NCBI GenBank assembly: GCA_964461115.1
Contig: CAYWSX010000007.1
Location: 32,608-96,607 of the forward strand
Source: RGIG2134 sp964461115
GTDB lineage: Bacteria; Cyanobacteriota; Vampirovibrionia; Gastranaerophilales; Gastranaerophilaceae
Length of the DNA: 64,000 nucleotides
Direction of reading: 5' to 3'
Both the position numbers and the translations under genes were made by a program. Positions 25,795 through 34,303 of this stretch are shown piece by piece. The notes beneath the pieces were generated by a model. That model saw only the letters and a list, made by a program, of their open reading frames with translations. It was not told the DNA's origin and made no database searches. Positions within the stretch are counted from its first letter, which is position 1, and the number at the start of each line of letters is the position of its first letter.

Positions 25795-26007
25795 TTATAA
25801 ATCAACGAGTTCTTTTATTGAAACATCGAGACTTTGTGCAATTTTTATTAACTTTGAAATTTTGAAGTCATTTTCGGCACGCTCAATCATTCCTATGTAT
25901 GAGCCGGACACTCCTGTGCGAAATGCAAGCTCTTCCCTGGAAAGTCCATTTTTTATTCGTGTTTTTTTAATTTTGTTGCCCAATTTTTGGCGTATTTCAA
26001 GAGTCAT
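25795..26007 (-). CDS. XRE-family helix-turn-helix regulator (pair 1)
   Basis: 70 residues, essentially only the lambda-repressor-like HTH: LGNKIKKTRIKNGLSREELAF, then TGVSGSYIGMIERAENDFKIS, then LIKIAQSLDVSIKELVDL. It is similar to the regulator at 31911. It is divergent from the prepilin gene at 26094 with a perfect 16-bp inverted repeat between the two starts. That arrangement implies autorepression and control of the prepilin gene. Confidence 0.88.
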   Translation of the reverse strand: MTLEIRQKLGNKIKKTRIKNGLSREELAFRTGVSGSYIGMIERAENDFKISKLIKIAQSLDVSIKELVDL

Positions 26008-26023
26008 AGTCTAATTCTCTATT

Positions 26024-26057
26024 CACAAGCCCCACTTGTCCACAAGTGGGGCTTGTG
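26024..26057. promoter_or_regulatory. perfect inverted repeat between XRE and prepilin genes
   Basis: CACAAGCCCCACTTGT (26024-26039), CC loop, ACAAGTGGGGCTTGTG (26042-26057). It lies between two divergent starts, so it is not a terminator of either gene. It is likely an operator for the XRE protein, although the lack of an A/T spacer would also allow an RNA hairpin. Confidence 0.6.
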
Positions 26058-26093
26058 ATATAATTGATTTTAGTTAGATATATGGAGTAATAT

Positions 26094-26825
26094 ATGGAAG
26101 TAAGAGCTTTTACATTGGCAGAAGTGCTAATCACACTGGTTATAATAGGTGTAGTTGCATCGTTGACAATTCCGACTTTGGTATCCAATTATACCGAAAG
26201 ACAGACTGTTACAAAGCTTAAGCAGGTATATTCTATACTTTATCAAGCTACAGAAATTGCACAGGTAAAGTATGGTGAAATTAATGATTGGGAGCCAATT
26301 GAGAATGCTTACTCTAAAGATACACAGTTATTTTCCAGATTGGCAGAAAATATAAAATTTTCCATAGACTGTGGAAATAATACTAGATTTTGTTCGATAA
26401 GTAATGTGCGATATTCGACTCTGAAGGGGCAGAATACGTTGCCGGTTCCGGTAAGCACTGCTCATTCCGGTATTCTGGAAAATGGTGTTGCAATCACAAT
26501 TGCAAATACCAGAACGGATAGTGGTAAGTGGTGGGGGCGTAATGCTTCAATCTATATAGATTTGAATGGTCCAAATAAGCTGCCAAACATACATGGGAAA
26601 GACGTATTTTTATTTGAAATAAGAGACCAGACGTCAAATTGGGACAAGAGTGGAAAATCTTATTTGTACCCTGGCGGCTGGTTTGTATCTGCGAGCGGCG
26701 AAGAATGTCTTACCTATGCGAATGGCTTAAGCTGCGCGGAATGGGTTATTAGACATAATAATATGGATTATCTGCATTGTCCTGATAAATTAGGTTATAA
26801 CGGCCCATATAGCTGTTCAAAATAA
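26094..26825 (+). CDS. type IV pilin-like/pseudopilin protein (pair 1)
   Basis: 243 residues. It has a very short leader (MEVR), then AFTLAEVLITLVIIGVVASL, the pilin helix with Glu +5. The exported part has YIDLNGPNKLPNIHGKDVF, shared with the pseudopilin at 18927. Cysteines are placed near residues 98/102 and 203/209. GGAG lies eight bases before the ATG. It is expressed from a region with an inverted repeat and a divergent XRE gene. Likely a minor pilin under specific repression. Confidence 0.85.
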   Translation: MEVRAFTLAEVLITLVIIGVVASLTIPTLVSNYTERQTVTKLKQVYSILYQATEIAQVKYGEINDWEPIENAYSKDTQLFSRLAENIKFSIDCGNNTRFCSISNVRYSTLKGQNTLPVPVSTAHSGILENGVAITIANTRTDSGKWWGRNASIYIDLNGPNKLPNIHGKDVFLFEIRDQTSNWDKSGKSYLYPGGWFVSASGEECLTYANGLSCAEWVIRHNNMDYLHCPDKLGYNGPYSCSK

Positions 26826-26903
26826 ACACCGGAAATTCTGCTTTTAAATTTTTCTTTTTTGTGTCTTAATTATGAGTATCACGACAAAAATAAGGATTAA
26901 AAT

Positions 26904-27569
26904 ATGCAAGCAAGAACTGCTGCGAGAGAATTGGCTCTTATATTATTCTCGCAATTTGATAAAGAAATTTCTAAATACCAAACAAAAGAATTTGAAGATA
27001 TTATTGTAAAATCTGTAAGAACTCTTACCAATAGTGCGTCTGAGGACTTGAAGCTTGCGGTCGGACACCTGATTGAGATGAAAGAATTTATCGATGATTA
27101 CGAGGCTAATCATGATACTAACCTGGAGCGACCTTTGACTGTTTCTAATATTCCTGTGCCGCTTCCCATGACGTCTGATATGAGCGGTAGAATCGATGAA
27201 ATGATTTTGATTGCGGAAAAAGCTTTTGTAGCGCTTGAAATCGCTGAAATGACTACTCTTGAAGAAAAAAGCGATGTTAAAGAGTTCACTTTGAAATTAG
27301 CGGAAGAATACAAAACTCATGGTGCTGAAATTGATGATTTTATCAAAGAATACGCTATCGGGTGGGATTTTTCGAGACTTGTTAAAATGGACAAGGATAT
27401 TTTGAGAATTGCAATTGCTGAATTGCTCTATATCAAAGATGCTCCGCACAAAGTCACTATTGACGAGGCGATTGAGCTTGCGAAAAAATACTCGACAGAA
27501 GACAGTGCATCGTTCATTAACGGTATCCTGGCAAAAGTGGTGGAAGTTAACAAAAGCTCTTTAAAATAG
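26904..27569 (+). CDS. nusB: transcription antitermination factor NusB
   Basis: 221 residues, longer than the usual 140-160 because of an insert or extension between helices, as in cyanobacterial NusB. The start ARTAARELALILFSQFD and end DKDILRIAIAELLYIKDAPHKVTIDEAIELAKKY written in parts (DKDILRIAIAELLY, VTIDEAIELAKKYS) are diagnostic. NusB pairs with S10 on boxA RNA for rRNA antitermination. It is followed seven bases later by ftsY. Confidence 0.9.
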   Translation: MQARTAARELALILFSQFDKEISKYQTKEFEDIIVKSVRTLTNSASEDLKLAVGHLIEMKEFIDDYEANHDTNLERPLTVSNIPVPLPMTSDMSGRIDEMILIAEKAFVALEIAEMTTLEEKSDVKEFTLKLAEEYKTHGAEIDDFIKEYAIGWDFSRLVKMDKDILRIAIAELLYIKDAPHKVTIDEAIELAKKYSTEDSASFINGILAKVVEVNKSSLK

Positions 27570-27575
27570 GGATTT

Positions 27576-28559
27576 ATGGTCTTTAATTTCTTCAAAAAAG
27601 ATAAAGATGAAAACAATCAAGGCTCTGAAATTCAGCAGGAAGCTGGAAATAAAGGTTTTTGGGGGATTTCGGTTGACAACTTAAAAAAAGTTGTTTCAAA
27701 CACTGCACATTCTCTTGTTAACAATGTTGTGAATCAGTTTGAAAATGCCGAAGAGCTTGACGAGTTTATTCTCGATGATATGGAAGACGCTTTAATTAAA
27801 GCCGATTTGGGTGTGGGTGTTGCTTCGGAAATTGTCGATACATTGAGAAAACGCAATGAAATCAAACCTTCTAAAGTGCGTGAATTTTTGAAAAACTCTT
27901 TTGCCGAAATACTCTCGAGCGCTGGAGAATCGGAGCTTTCCTTCAAAGAGGGTGAACTGAATATTTATTTTGTAACAGGTGTTAATGGTGCGGGTAAAAC
28001 TACGCTTATCGGCAAACTTGCAAATAAATTTAAACAAAGCGGAAAAAAAGTCCTTATTGCTGCAGGCGACACTTTCAGGGCGGCGGCTGAAGAACAGTTG
28101 AATATCTGGTCTGAGCGTGCAGGTGCCGATATCGTGCGCAAAGATAGCGCGGATCCCGCGTCGGTTGTTTTTGACGCTGTTCAAAAAGGTAAAAATGAAA
28201 ATTATGATGTCCTGCTGATTGATACGGCAGGGCGGCTGCAAAATAAATTTAATCTAATGCAGGAGTTGGCTAAAATTAAAGCTGTTATTGATAAACAAGC
28301 TCCTGAAAATATTAGAGAGTGTATTCTTGTTATCGACGCCAATACGGGGCAAAACGGGCTTTCTCAAGCGAAAATATTTTCGGAAGCTGTTAATTTAACT
28401 TGCGTTGCGCTGACAAAGCTAGACGGTTCTGCTAAAGGCGGAATTATTATAAATATTGCAAAAGAAATGAAGCTGCCTGTGAAATTAATCGGCGTAGGTG
28501 AAAAATTGGAAGACCTGAGAGTTTTCAATAGCGCAGATTTTATTGAGGCGTTGTTTTAG
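27576..28559 (+). CDS. ftsY: signal recognition particle receptor FtsY
   Basis: 327 residues with an N-domain (about 30-115) and G-domain. The GTPase motifs are VTGVNGAGKTTLIGKLA near 132, DTFRAAAEEQL, DTAGRLQNKFNLM near 215 and TKLDGSAKGG near 285. The end LIGVGEKLEDLRVF is typical. It is the membrane receptor for SRP-ribosome complexes and acts with SecY encoded 3 kb away. The acidic A-domain is short. Its 3' end overlaps by 20 bp a convergent gene. Confidence 0.96.
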   Translation: MVFNFFKKDKDENNQGSEIQQEAGNKGFWGISVDNLKKVVSNTAHSLVNNVVNQFENAEELDEFILDDMEDALIKADLGVGVASEIVDTLRKRNEIKPSKVREFLKNSFAEILSSAGESELSFKEGELNIYFVTGVNGAGKTTLIGKLANKFKQSGKKVLIAAGDTFRAAAEEQLNIWSERAGADIVRKDSADPASVVFDAVQKGKNENYDVLLIDTAGRLQNKFNLMQELAKIKAVIDKQAPENIRECILVIDANTGQNGLSQAKIFSEAVNLTCVALTKLDGSAKGGIIINIAKEMKLPVKLIGVGEKLEDLRVFNSADFIEALF

Positions 28560-28911
28560 CTAATTCTTCGATTCGTTTGTCTGCATTTTTTCGCGATATA
28601 TGTTTAAAGACGCACGAAAGAGCGTATATTCCGCTTAAAAGTCCCGCACCGATTTTCGCTGATTTCCAAATTTCCGGCATGTGTAATTTTCTGTTTTTTA
28701 AGAGATTATTATAAATGGATTTGCTCTCTGAGCTCATTTTAGATAGTTCGACGGTGTCTGCAAAATGACCGTCTTTAAAGTTTTGTAGTCGGCATTTTTG
28801 TTGGATTGCGGTCATTCCTCCAAACAAAGCTCCGCCTGCAGCTGCCGAGGCGCCCAATTTTACTCCGTATTCGAGCATAGTTGGTTGTGAGTTTGCTTTT
28901 ACAGAATCCAT
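28540..28911 (-). CDS. small membrane protein of unknown function
   Basis: 123 residues with two hydrophobic segments (about 16-35, GVKLGASAAAGGALFGGM, and about 85-105, IGAGLLSGIYALSCVF). A charged helical region lies between them, and the tail is basic. No family is recognised. The 3' end overlaps the last 20 bp of ftsY on the other strand. The glycine/alanine-rich helices resemble those in the lineage-specific membrane proteins at 40048 and 57742. Confidence 0.6.
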   Translation of the reverse strand: MDSVKANSQPTMLEYGVKLGASAAAGGALFGGMTAIQQKCRLQNFKDGHFADTVELSKMSSESKSIYNNLLKNRKLHMPEIWKSAKIGAGLLSGIYALSCVFKHISRKNADKRIEELAKTTPQ

Positions 28912-29010
28912 TATAACCTTACACTTTTGTTGCTATATCTTAATAAAAACAGATAAAAAGTGTTTTTTGTCGAAAACAACCGTAAATCTTGCTAAATCTT
29001 TACAAACCCC

Positions 29011-29038
29011 TTGCATGAAATTCTTTTTTCGATAAAAT
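29011..29038 (+). promoter_or_regulatory. promoter of rpsE operon
   Basis: TTGCAT (29011-29016), 16-bp spacer, TAAAAT (29033-29038). The leader to the rpsE start is about 160 nt and AT-rich, which may leave room for regulation of the ribosomal operon. Confidence 0.55.
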
Positions 29039-29202
29039 AATAAGGTCAGAAAATTTCACAACTAACATTTCAAACATGCATTGCTTCGATTTTACAGACA
29101 GGGCTTGAAAAAGCTAAAGTCAAAAAAATTGGAATAATTGAGCATGTTTTTTTGTTAGAAACAAAAGTACAACAAGTATTTACACAAAAAAAGGAAAAAT
29201 AA

Positions 29203-29814
29203 ATGTCAGAAGAAAAACTAAATGAAAATGTTGAAGTTGTTGTTGAAACTGTAGAAGTTGCAGCAGAACAAACAGACAGACCGCAAAGACGCGGTAAAAA
29301 AAGAAGAATTGAAACAACAGATGCTGAAAAACCTGTTTCTGAATGGGAAGAAAGAGTTGTTCAAATTCGCCGCGTAACAAAAGTTGTTAAAGGTGGTAAA
29401 AAATTAAGCTTTAGAGCTATCGTTATCGTGGGTAACAAAAAAGGTCAAGTAGGCGTAGGCTGTGCTAAAGCGGCTGAAGTTATTATCGCTATTCAAAAAG
29501 CGATTGCAGATGGCAGAAAAAACCTTATCAATGTGCCTATCTTTAAAACATCTATTCCGCACCCTATCACAGGACGTTCAGGTGCAGGCAGCGTAATGCT
29601 CAGACCGGCTTCAGAAGGTACAGGGGTTATCGCGGGCGGCGCTGTTCGTTCAGTTCTTGAACTTGCTGGTATCGAAAATATTTTGAGCAAATCTTTAGGT
29701 TCAAAATCACCTCTTAACGCAGCTAACGCTACATTAGCGGCTTTGAAATCTTTGAGAAGATTCAACGACGTTGCGAAAATTCGCGGTCTTGCTCTTAAAG
29801 ATATGTTGAACTAG
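29203..29814 (+). CDS. rpsE: 30S ribosomal protein S5
   Basis: 203 residues. A 45-residue acidic/basic N-terminal extension precedes the standard S5 body: EWEERVVQIRRVTKVVKGGKK, then FRAIVIVGNKKGQVGVGCAKA, and PASEGTGVIAGGAVRSVLELAGI. It starts the transcription unit here; the usual upstream partners rplF and rplR are not adjacent. AAAGGAAAAA before the ATG is the ribosome binding site. Confidence 0.97.
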   Translation: MSEEKLNENVEVVVETVEVAAEQTDRPQRRGKKRRIETTDAEKPVSEWEERVVQIRRVTKVVKGGKKLSFRAIVIVGNKKGQVGVGCAKAAEVIIAIQKAIADGRKNLINVPIFKTSIPHPITGRSGAGSVMLRPASEGTGVIAGGAVRSVLELAGIENILSKSLGSKSPLNAANATLAALKSLRRFNDVAKIRGLALKDMLN

Positions 29815-29879
29815 TTCAAAAGACTAATAGGATTACATAACATCCGTAATATGATGTTAAACAATAAAGGAATTAAAAA

Positions 29880-30059
29880 ATGGCAAATCAAATAAAAATT
29901 AAACTTAAAAAAAGTCTTATCGGTTCTACCGACAAGCAAATCAAAGTTGTTAAAGGACTTGGTCTTTCAAAAATTAACCAGGTTGTTGAACAGTACGATA
30001 CTCCGACTATCATGGGTATGGTAAATAGAGTTTCTCACTTAGTAGAAATCGTTAAGTAG
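29880..30059 (+). CDS. rpmD: 50S ribosomal protein L30
   Basis: 59 residues: IKIKLKKSLIGSTDKQIKVV followed by GLSKINQVVEQYDTPTIMGM and VSHLVEIVK, the complete compact L30 fold. AAGGAA lies before the ATG. It lies between rpsE and rplO, the standard order. Confidence 0.97.
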   Translation: MANQIKIKLKKSLIGSTDKQIKVVKGLGLSKINQVVEQYDTPTIMGMVNRVSHLVEIVK

Positions 30060-30084
30060 AAAAATTAATCGAAAGGTAATAAAA

Positions 30085-30537
30085 ATGACAGAAATGATAA
30101 CATTAGAAGATTTGAGACCTGCTGCAGGTGCGACTAAAAGAACAAAAAGAGTCGGACGTGGCCGTTCATCAGGACACGGTAAAACATCTACACGCGGCCA
30201 CAACGGTGAAGGTCAACGTTCAGGAAACTCTGCAAAAAGAGGTTTTGAAGGCGGACAGATGCCTGGTTACAGACAAATGCCTAAATTGAAAGGTTTTGAA
30301 GTAATCAACCGTGTAAAATATGCTGAAATCAACATTTCAGACCTTGAAAAATTAGGTATGGAAACAGTTTGCCTCAGCTGCTTAAAAGAAGGCAGAAAAG
30401 TTCGCAACTCTTCTCAAAAATTGAGAATTCTCGGTAAAGGCGAATTGACAAAAGCGGTTACTGTTAAAGCTCATCACTTTACAGCTTCTGCAAAAGAAAA
30501 AATTGAAAAAGCTGGCGGAAAGGCTGAATTAGTATAA
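30085..30537 (+). CDS. rplO: 50S ribosomal protein L15
   Basis: 150 residues: N-terminal TLEDLRPAAGATKRTKRVGR, the basic glycine-rich GRGRSSGHGKTSTRGHNGEG, GFEGGQMPGYRQMPKLKGF, and the C-terminal VKAHHFTASAKEKIEKAGG. Its stop codon overlaps the secY start (TAATG), so the two are translationally coupled. Confidence 0.97.
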   Translation: MTEMITLEDLRPAAGATKRTKRVGRGRSSGHGKTSTRGHNGEGQRSGNSAKRGFEGGQMPGYRQMPKLKGFEVINRVKYAEINISDLEKLGMETVCLSCLKEGRKVRNSSQKLRILGKGELTKAVTVKAHHFTASAKEKIEKAGGKAELV

Positions 30538-31871
30538 TGAAAAACAATTATGCGCAGCCCGCACCTGACATCGTCGGGATGGTAAAGGCGTCGGGGCTGA
30601 AAGAAAAAGCAATATTTACATTGATTGCAATTGCAGTGTTCAGATTTTTGGCACAGGTACCGTTGTTCGGTATTGATGCTGCTAATTTTGCTCACGCTGC
30701 AACAGGAAATAACCTTATTGCGTTTATCGACCTGTTTTCGGGCGGCGCATTAGGTAAAGTTTCCATTATTGCTCTCGGAATCGGACCATATATTACGGCT
30801 TCAATTGTAATGCAGTTATTGACTGTTGTGGTTCCTCAGTGGGAGCAGATGCAGAAAGAAGATGGTGAAGCGGGAAGACGCAAGCTTTCTCAATATAGCC
30901 GTGTTTTGACTGTATTTATTGCATTGTTTCAGGGCGGTATCTTTTTATCGTATTTGACAAAATCTGCGCCTCACGCAATTTTAAACGGCGTCAATCACGG
31001 TCTGTTTTTTGTCGGCTCTATGCTGATTTTAACAGCAGGCGCGGTGTTTGTAATGTGGCTGTCAGAGCTTATTACGGAAAAAGGTATCGGAAACGGCGGT
31101 TCGCTGTTAATTTTTGCAGGTATTTTGGCAGGTATTCCTGTTTATGCTTCAAAAACGTCACAGTTAATTGCTAACGATTCAGGAATGCAGTTGAACCTTG
31201 TTATGCTGCTTGCAATATTTGCGGCAACAATGGTTTTGATTGTAATAATGCAGGAAGCAATCAGAAAAGTCATTATCGTTAACCCGAAAAGACAAGTTGG
31301 GAACAAGATTTACGGCGGTATGAATACTCATATTCCGTTTAAACTTAACCCGGGCGGCGTAATGCCGATTATCTTTGCGGTTGCGATTTTATTCTTTCCT
31401 GCGACCGTGCTGCAGTTCTTGGGGCAGGCTTTTAAAGGCAGAGCGCTTGAATCTGTATTTGAGCAAATGACTTTGTTCCTCAGCCCTTCGGGTGTAAGCT
31501 ATTACGTTATTTACTTCGGTTTGATTGTGCTTTTGACATTCTTTTATGCGTCAATTATGCCGAATATGCAGCCAAAAGATATTGCAAATAACCTTAAAAA
31601 ACACGGTTCGTCTATTCCTGGTGTAAAGCCGGGCAGACCGACTGCTGAGGCGCTGGATAAAATCATGTCCAAGACAACATTTATCGGTGCTTTAGGGCTT
31701 GGTGTTATTGCGTTGATACCGTCTTTAGCGAGTAAAATAACCGGCATTACAACTCTCCAAGGTATTGGTGCTACCTCGTTAATCATCATGGTTGGGGTTG
31801 CTCTTGATTTGATAAATCAAGTAAAAACTCAGCTTCTGGCGAAGCAATACGAAAGTTTCCTGAAAGACTAA
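30537..31871 (+). CDS. secY: preprotein translocase subunit SecY
   Basis: 444 residues with ten hydrophobic helices. Signatures are FIDLFSGGALGKVSIIALGI near 60, GPYITASIVMQLL, ITEKGIGNGGSLLIFAGI near 180 and NPKRQVGNKIYGGMNTHIP near 248. It forms the protein-conducting channel. It overlaps rplO and is followed by a terminator rather than by adk, whose usual place is taken by an XRE/prepilin pair. Confidence 0.97.
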   Translation: MKNNYAQPAPDIVGMVKASGLKEKAIFTLIAIAVFRFLAQVPLFGIDAANFAHAATGNNLIAFIDLFSGGALGKVSIIALGIGPYITASIVMQLLTVVVPQWEQMQKEDGEAGRRKLSQYSRVLTVFIALFQGGIFLSYLTKSAPHAILNGVNHGLFFVGSMLILTAGAVFVMWLSELITEKGIGNGGSLLIFAGILAGIPVYASKTSQLIANDSGMQLNLVMLLAIFAATMVLIVIMQEAIRKVIIVNPKRQVGNKIYGGMNTHIPFKLNPGGVMPIIFAVAILFFPATVLQFLGQAFKGRALESVFEQMTLFLSPSGVSYYVIYFGLIVLLTFFYASIMPNMQPKDIANNLKKHGSSIPGVKPGRPTAEALDKIMSKTTFIGALGLGVIALIPSLASKITGITTLQGIGATSLIIMVGVALDLINQVKTQLLAKQYESFLKD

Positions 31872-31885
31872 TTGAAAATACAAAT

Positions 31886-31911
31886 AAAAAAGCGCTCGCG
31901 AGAGCGCTTTT
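31886..31911. terminator. terminator after secY
   Basis: AAAAAGCGCTC / GAGCGCTTTTT stem with a GCGA tetraloop, symmetrical and therefore able to stop both secY transcripts and the convergent XRE gene, whose stop codon lies at the edge of the hairpin. Confidence 0.9.
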
Positions 31912-32141
31912 TATATGCCTTTAAATAAATCACAAAATTCTGCATTCAAAGCTTTTGAAATCTTATACAAAGTCGCTACACTGGGGGATTTTTCTGCGCG
32001 TTCAATACACCCGATGTAATTTCTTGCAGTGTTTATTTCAAATGCAAGTTTTTCTTGGGAATAGCCTTTATTTTTCCTCTGCAGCTTTATATTTTGCCCT
32101 AATATTTTAAATAAGTTTGTAGTTTCTGTTTCTTGACTCAT
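31911..32141 (-). CDS. XRE-family helix-turn-helix regulator (pair 2)
   Basis: 76 residues: LGQNIKLQRKNKGYSQEKLAF, then NTARNYIGCIERAEKSPSVAT, then LYKISKALNAEFCDLFKGI. A single HTH domain, similar to the regulator at 25795. Two TACCAC-N4/5-GTGGT inverted repeats occur between it and the divergent prepilin gene, one overlapping its own start codon. This predicts autorepression. Confidence 0.88.
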   Translation of the reverse strand: MSQETETTNLFKILGQNIKLQRKNKGYSQEKLAFEINTARNYIGCIERAEKSPSVATLYKISKALNAEFCDLFKGI

Positions 32142-32157
32142 ACCACCTATTGTGGTA
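32141..32157. promoter_or_regulatory. operator-like inverted repeat 1 (TACCAC-N5-GTGGTA)
   Basis: A perfect 6-bp inverted repeat with a 5-bp spacer, overlapping the start codon of the XRE gene. Confidence 0.6.
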
Positions 32158-32175
32158 CATTTTGTAAGGTTATTC

Positions 32176-32191
32176 TACCACCTGTGTGGTT
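32176..32191. promoter_or_regulatory. operator-like inverted repeat 2 (TACCAC-N4-GTGGTT)
   Basis: A second copy of the same half-sites, 35 bp from the first and 23 bp upstream of the prepilin ATG, placed where it would block that promoter or ribosome entry. Confidence 0.6.
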
Positions 32192-32213
32192 GCAAATAAG
32201 GGGGAATAATTTA

Positions 32214-32768
32214 ATGAAGAAATCGTTTTCTGTTGCAGAGGCAATGATAACATTACTAATAGTGAGTGTGGCACTTGCGGCAATGGCGCCGATTATGTCA
32301 CGCCAAATAAAAAATAATTCTGCTGTAACTCAAAAGTTACAACTTCCGTCGGGAATGATTTCGTTCTTCAATAAACCCTGCAGTGCAGCAGATGGTGGTT
32401 GGAGCGATGTCCCTGACGCTTGGAAAGGGCGTTATCCCAGAATTGCAGGTAATTATAAAGTTTGCGATATAAAGGGAGAAAATGCAAATGGTGCATGTAG
32501 TCAGGGGCAAATATCATCAAAAACAATTTCATATGGAGGATTGAGAGGGGACGCAGCAAGAAAAATAACCGGTGGTTTTAGGCTCGTGGGAACATACTAC
32601 GATTCTTGGGGTGTTTATGAGCAGATAAAGGAATTGAGTGAATGGGCAGGGCATGCGCGCTATCTGGATGAAATAGCGAATTTAACTTTTGATTCTGCCA
32701 AAGTTGTTCCTGTAGATGACGAAAACAGGGTAAAAGAGGTTGGACTTTATATGTGCGTTAAAAATTAA
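32214..32768 (+). CDS. prepilin-headed protein with tail-fibre-like C-terminus (pair 2)
   Basis: 184 residues from the ATG at 32214. The prepilin head is MKKSFSVAEAMITLLIVSV, nearly identical to that of the 10007 protein. The rest resembles phage tail-fibre/collar C-termini: PSGMISFF at the start of the exported part, then RGDAARKITGGF, then FDSAKVVPVDDENRVKEVG with a terminal LYMCVKN. This matches the usual GDxxRNITG and FDxSRVVPTxxENRPxN endings. It is controlled by the divergent XRE gene by position. Predicted role: a pilus-associated adhesin-like subunit. It interrupts the secY-adk junction. Confidence 0.7.
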   Translation: MKKSFSVAEAMITLLIVSVALAAMAPIMSRQIKNNSAVTQKLQLPSGMISFFNKPCSAADGGWSDVPDAWKGRYPRIAGNYKVCDIKGENANGACSQGQISSKTISYGGLRGDAARKITGGFRLVGTYYDSWGVYEQIKELSEWAGHARYLDEIANLTFDSAKVVPVDDENRVKEVGLYMCVKN

Positions 32769-32851
32769 GTAATATTTGCCCCAAACTTAGCGTTTTATGC
32801 TAGAATATTTATGCAAAATTAAAGGTTTTGCGGATTTTCGGGGGAATAAAA

Positions 32852-33508
32852 ATGAAGAAAGAGCTTTTATTTATGGGACCGCCCGCAAGCGGCAAAGGTA
32901 CACAAACTCACAGGTTGGCGCATGATACGGGGCTTCCGCATGTAGATACGGGTTCTCTTTTAAGGACGGCTATAAAAAACGAAACAGAAGACGGGCTTAT
33001 TGCTAAAACTTTTATTGACAAAGGGAATTTGGTGCCGTTTGAAATTGTTGCAAGGATTATCAAATCACGGCTTCTCGAAGAGGACTGCAAAAACGGTTTT
33101 ATTCTGGACGGTTTTCCTCGCAGCCTTGAGCAGGCTATGGCATTGGATGAAATCAAGAAAGAAATTGACGCGGGAAGAGATGATATTGATTTTAAGGTTA
33201 TAAACTTTGAGATTTCGGAAGATAAGCTTCTTGAAAGAATTGTTAATCGGGTGTCTTGTCCTGTCTGTGGTGAAATTTACAACAAAAAATTCACGCCTCC
33301 GAAAAAAGACGGCATTTGTGACAAATGCGGTGCTGCTTTGACCCAAAGAAAAGATGATACTGAAGAAGTTGCAAAATCAAGGTTTGTTACTTATCATAAG
33401 GAAACAGAACCCCTTATCAGCTTTTACAAAGAGCGTGAAGACCTTATCGAGCTTAACGCTGAGGGTTCCGGCGATGAAATTTATAACAGAATAAAGGAAA
33501 TTATTTAA
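32852..33508 (+). CDS. adk: adenylate kinase
   Basis: 218 residues. The P-loop is FMGPPASGKGTQTHRLA at 6-22, followed by DTGSLLRTAI, GFILDGFPRSLEQA near 85, and a zinc-binding lid with CPVCGEIY ... CDKCGAAL (four cysteines). It catalyses ATP + AMP to 2 ADP. GGGGAA precedes the ATG at 32852. Its stop overlaps the map start (TAATG). Confidence 0.96.
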   Translation: MKKELLFMGPPASGKGTQTHRLAHDTGLPHVDTGSLLRTAIKNETEDGLIAKTFIDKGNLVPFEIVARIIKSRLLEEDCKNGFILDGFPRSLEQAMALDEIKKEIDAGRDDIDFKVINFEISEDKLLERIVNRVSCPVCGEIYNKKFTPPKKDGICDKCGAALTQRKDDTEEVAKSRFVTYHKETEPLISFYKEREDLIELNAEGSGDEIYNRIKEII

Positions 33509-34257
33509 TGATTACAAAAAAATCGCGTGAAGATATAAAACTGATGAAAATGGCGGGAAATATTGTCGCGCTTGTTCATCAAGCGATGAAAGAAGCTGTA
33601 AAACCGGGGATTTCAACAAAAGAACTTGATGATATAGCGTATAAAATTATAAAAGACAACAAAGCTATTCCTACGTTTAAGGGTTACAGAGGTTTCCCTG
33701 CTTCTATTTGTGCGTCTGTAAATGAGCAGGTTGTACACGGAATTCCGTCTGAAAAGGTAATTTTGCAAGACGGCGATATAATTGCGGTTGATGTTGGTGC
33801 TACGTTTAGAGGGCTTGTTGGCGATAGTGCATGGACTTATGCTGTCGGTGAAATTTCGGAAGACAAAAAACGTTTGATGAAAGGTACAGAGCTGGCTCTT
33901 ATGGCCGCAATTGACAAGATGCGCGCGGGAAATACCCTGAATGATGTTGGTGGTGCAATTGAAGACACGGCCAAAGAATATAAACTAGGTATTGTTCGTC
34001 AATATGGCGGGCACGGAGTCGGGCGCAATATGCATGAAGACCCGTTTGTTTTTAATTACAGAACCGGTGATAAAACAGTACTTAAGCCCGGTATGACAAT
34101 TGCAATTGAACCGATGTTGAATTTGGGCGGGGACGAGGTGCATGAACTTTCTGACGGATGGACGGTTTCCACTGTTGATGGTGCTGATTCCGCGCACTTT
34201 GAGCACACAATTCTTGTAACGGAAGACGAGCCTGTAATTTTAACACAGCTTGCATAA
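33508..34257 (+). CDS. map: methionine aminopeptidase type I
   Basis: 249 residues. The five metal ligands are in VDVGATFRGLVGDSAWTY (two Asp), GHGVGRNMHEDP (His near 171), AIEPMLN (Glu) and FEHTILVT (Glu). NEQVVHGIPS near 75 holds the substrate-binding His. It removes the initiator Met from new proteins. Translationally coupled to adk. Confidence 0.97.
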   Translation: MITKKSREDIKLMKMAGNIVALVHQAMKEAVKPGISTKELDDIAYKIIKDNKAIPTFKGYRGFPASICASVNEQVVHGIPSEKVILQDGDIIAVDVGATFRGLVGDSAWTYAVGEISEDKKRLMKGTELALMAAIDKMRAGNTLNDVGGAIEDTAKEYKLGIVRQYGGHGVGRNMHEDPFVFNYRTGDKTVLKPGMTIAIEPMLNLGGDEVHELSDGWTVSTVDGADSAHFEHTILVTEDEPVILTQLA

Positions 34258-34303
34258 TATTGAAAAAAGAAGTAGAATCTCAAGATATAGTAAAGGGGAG
34301 ATT

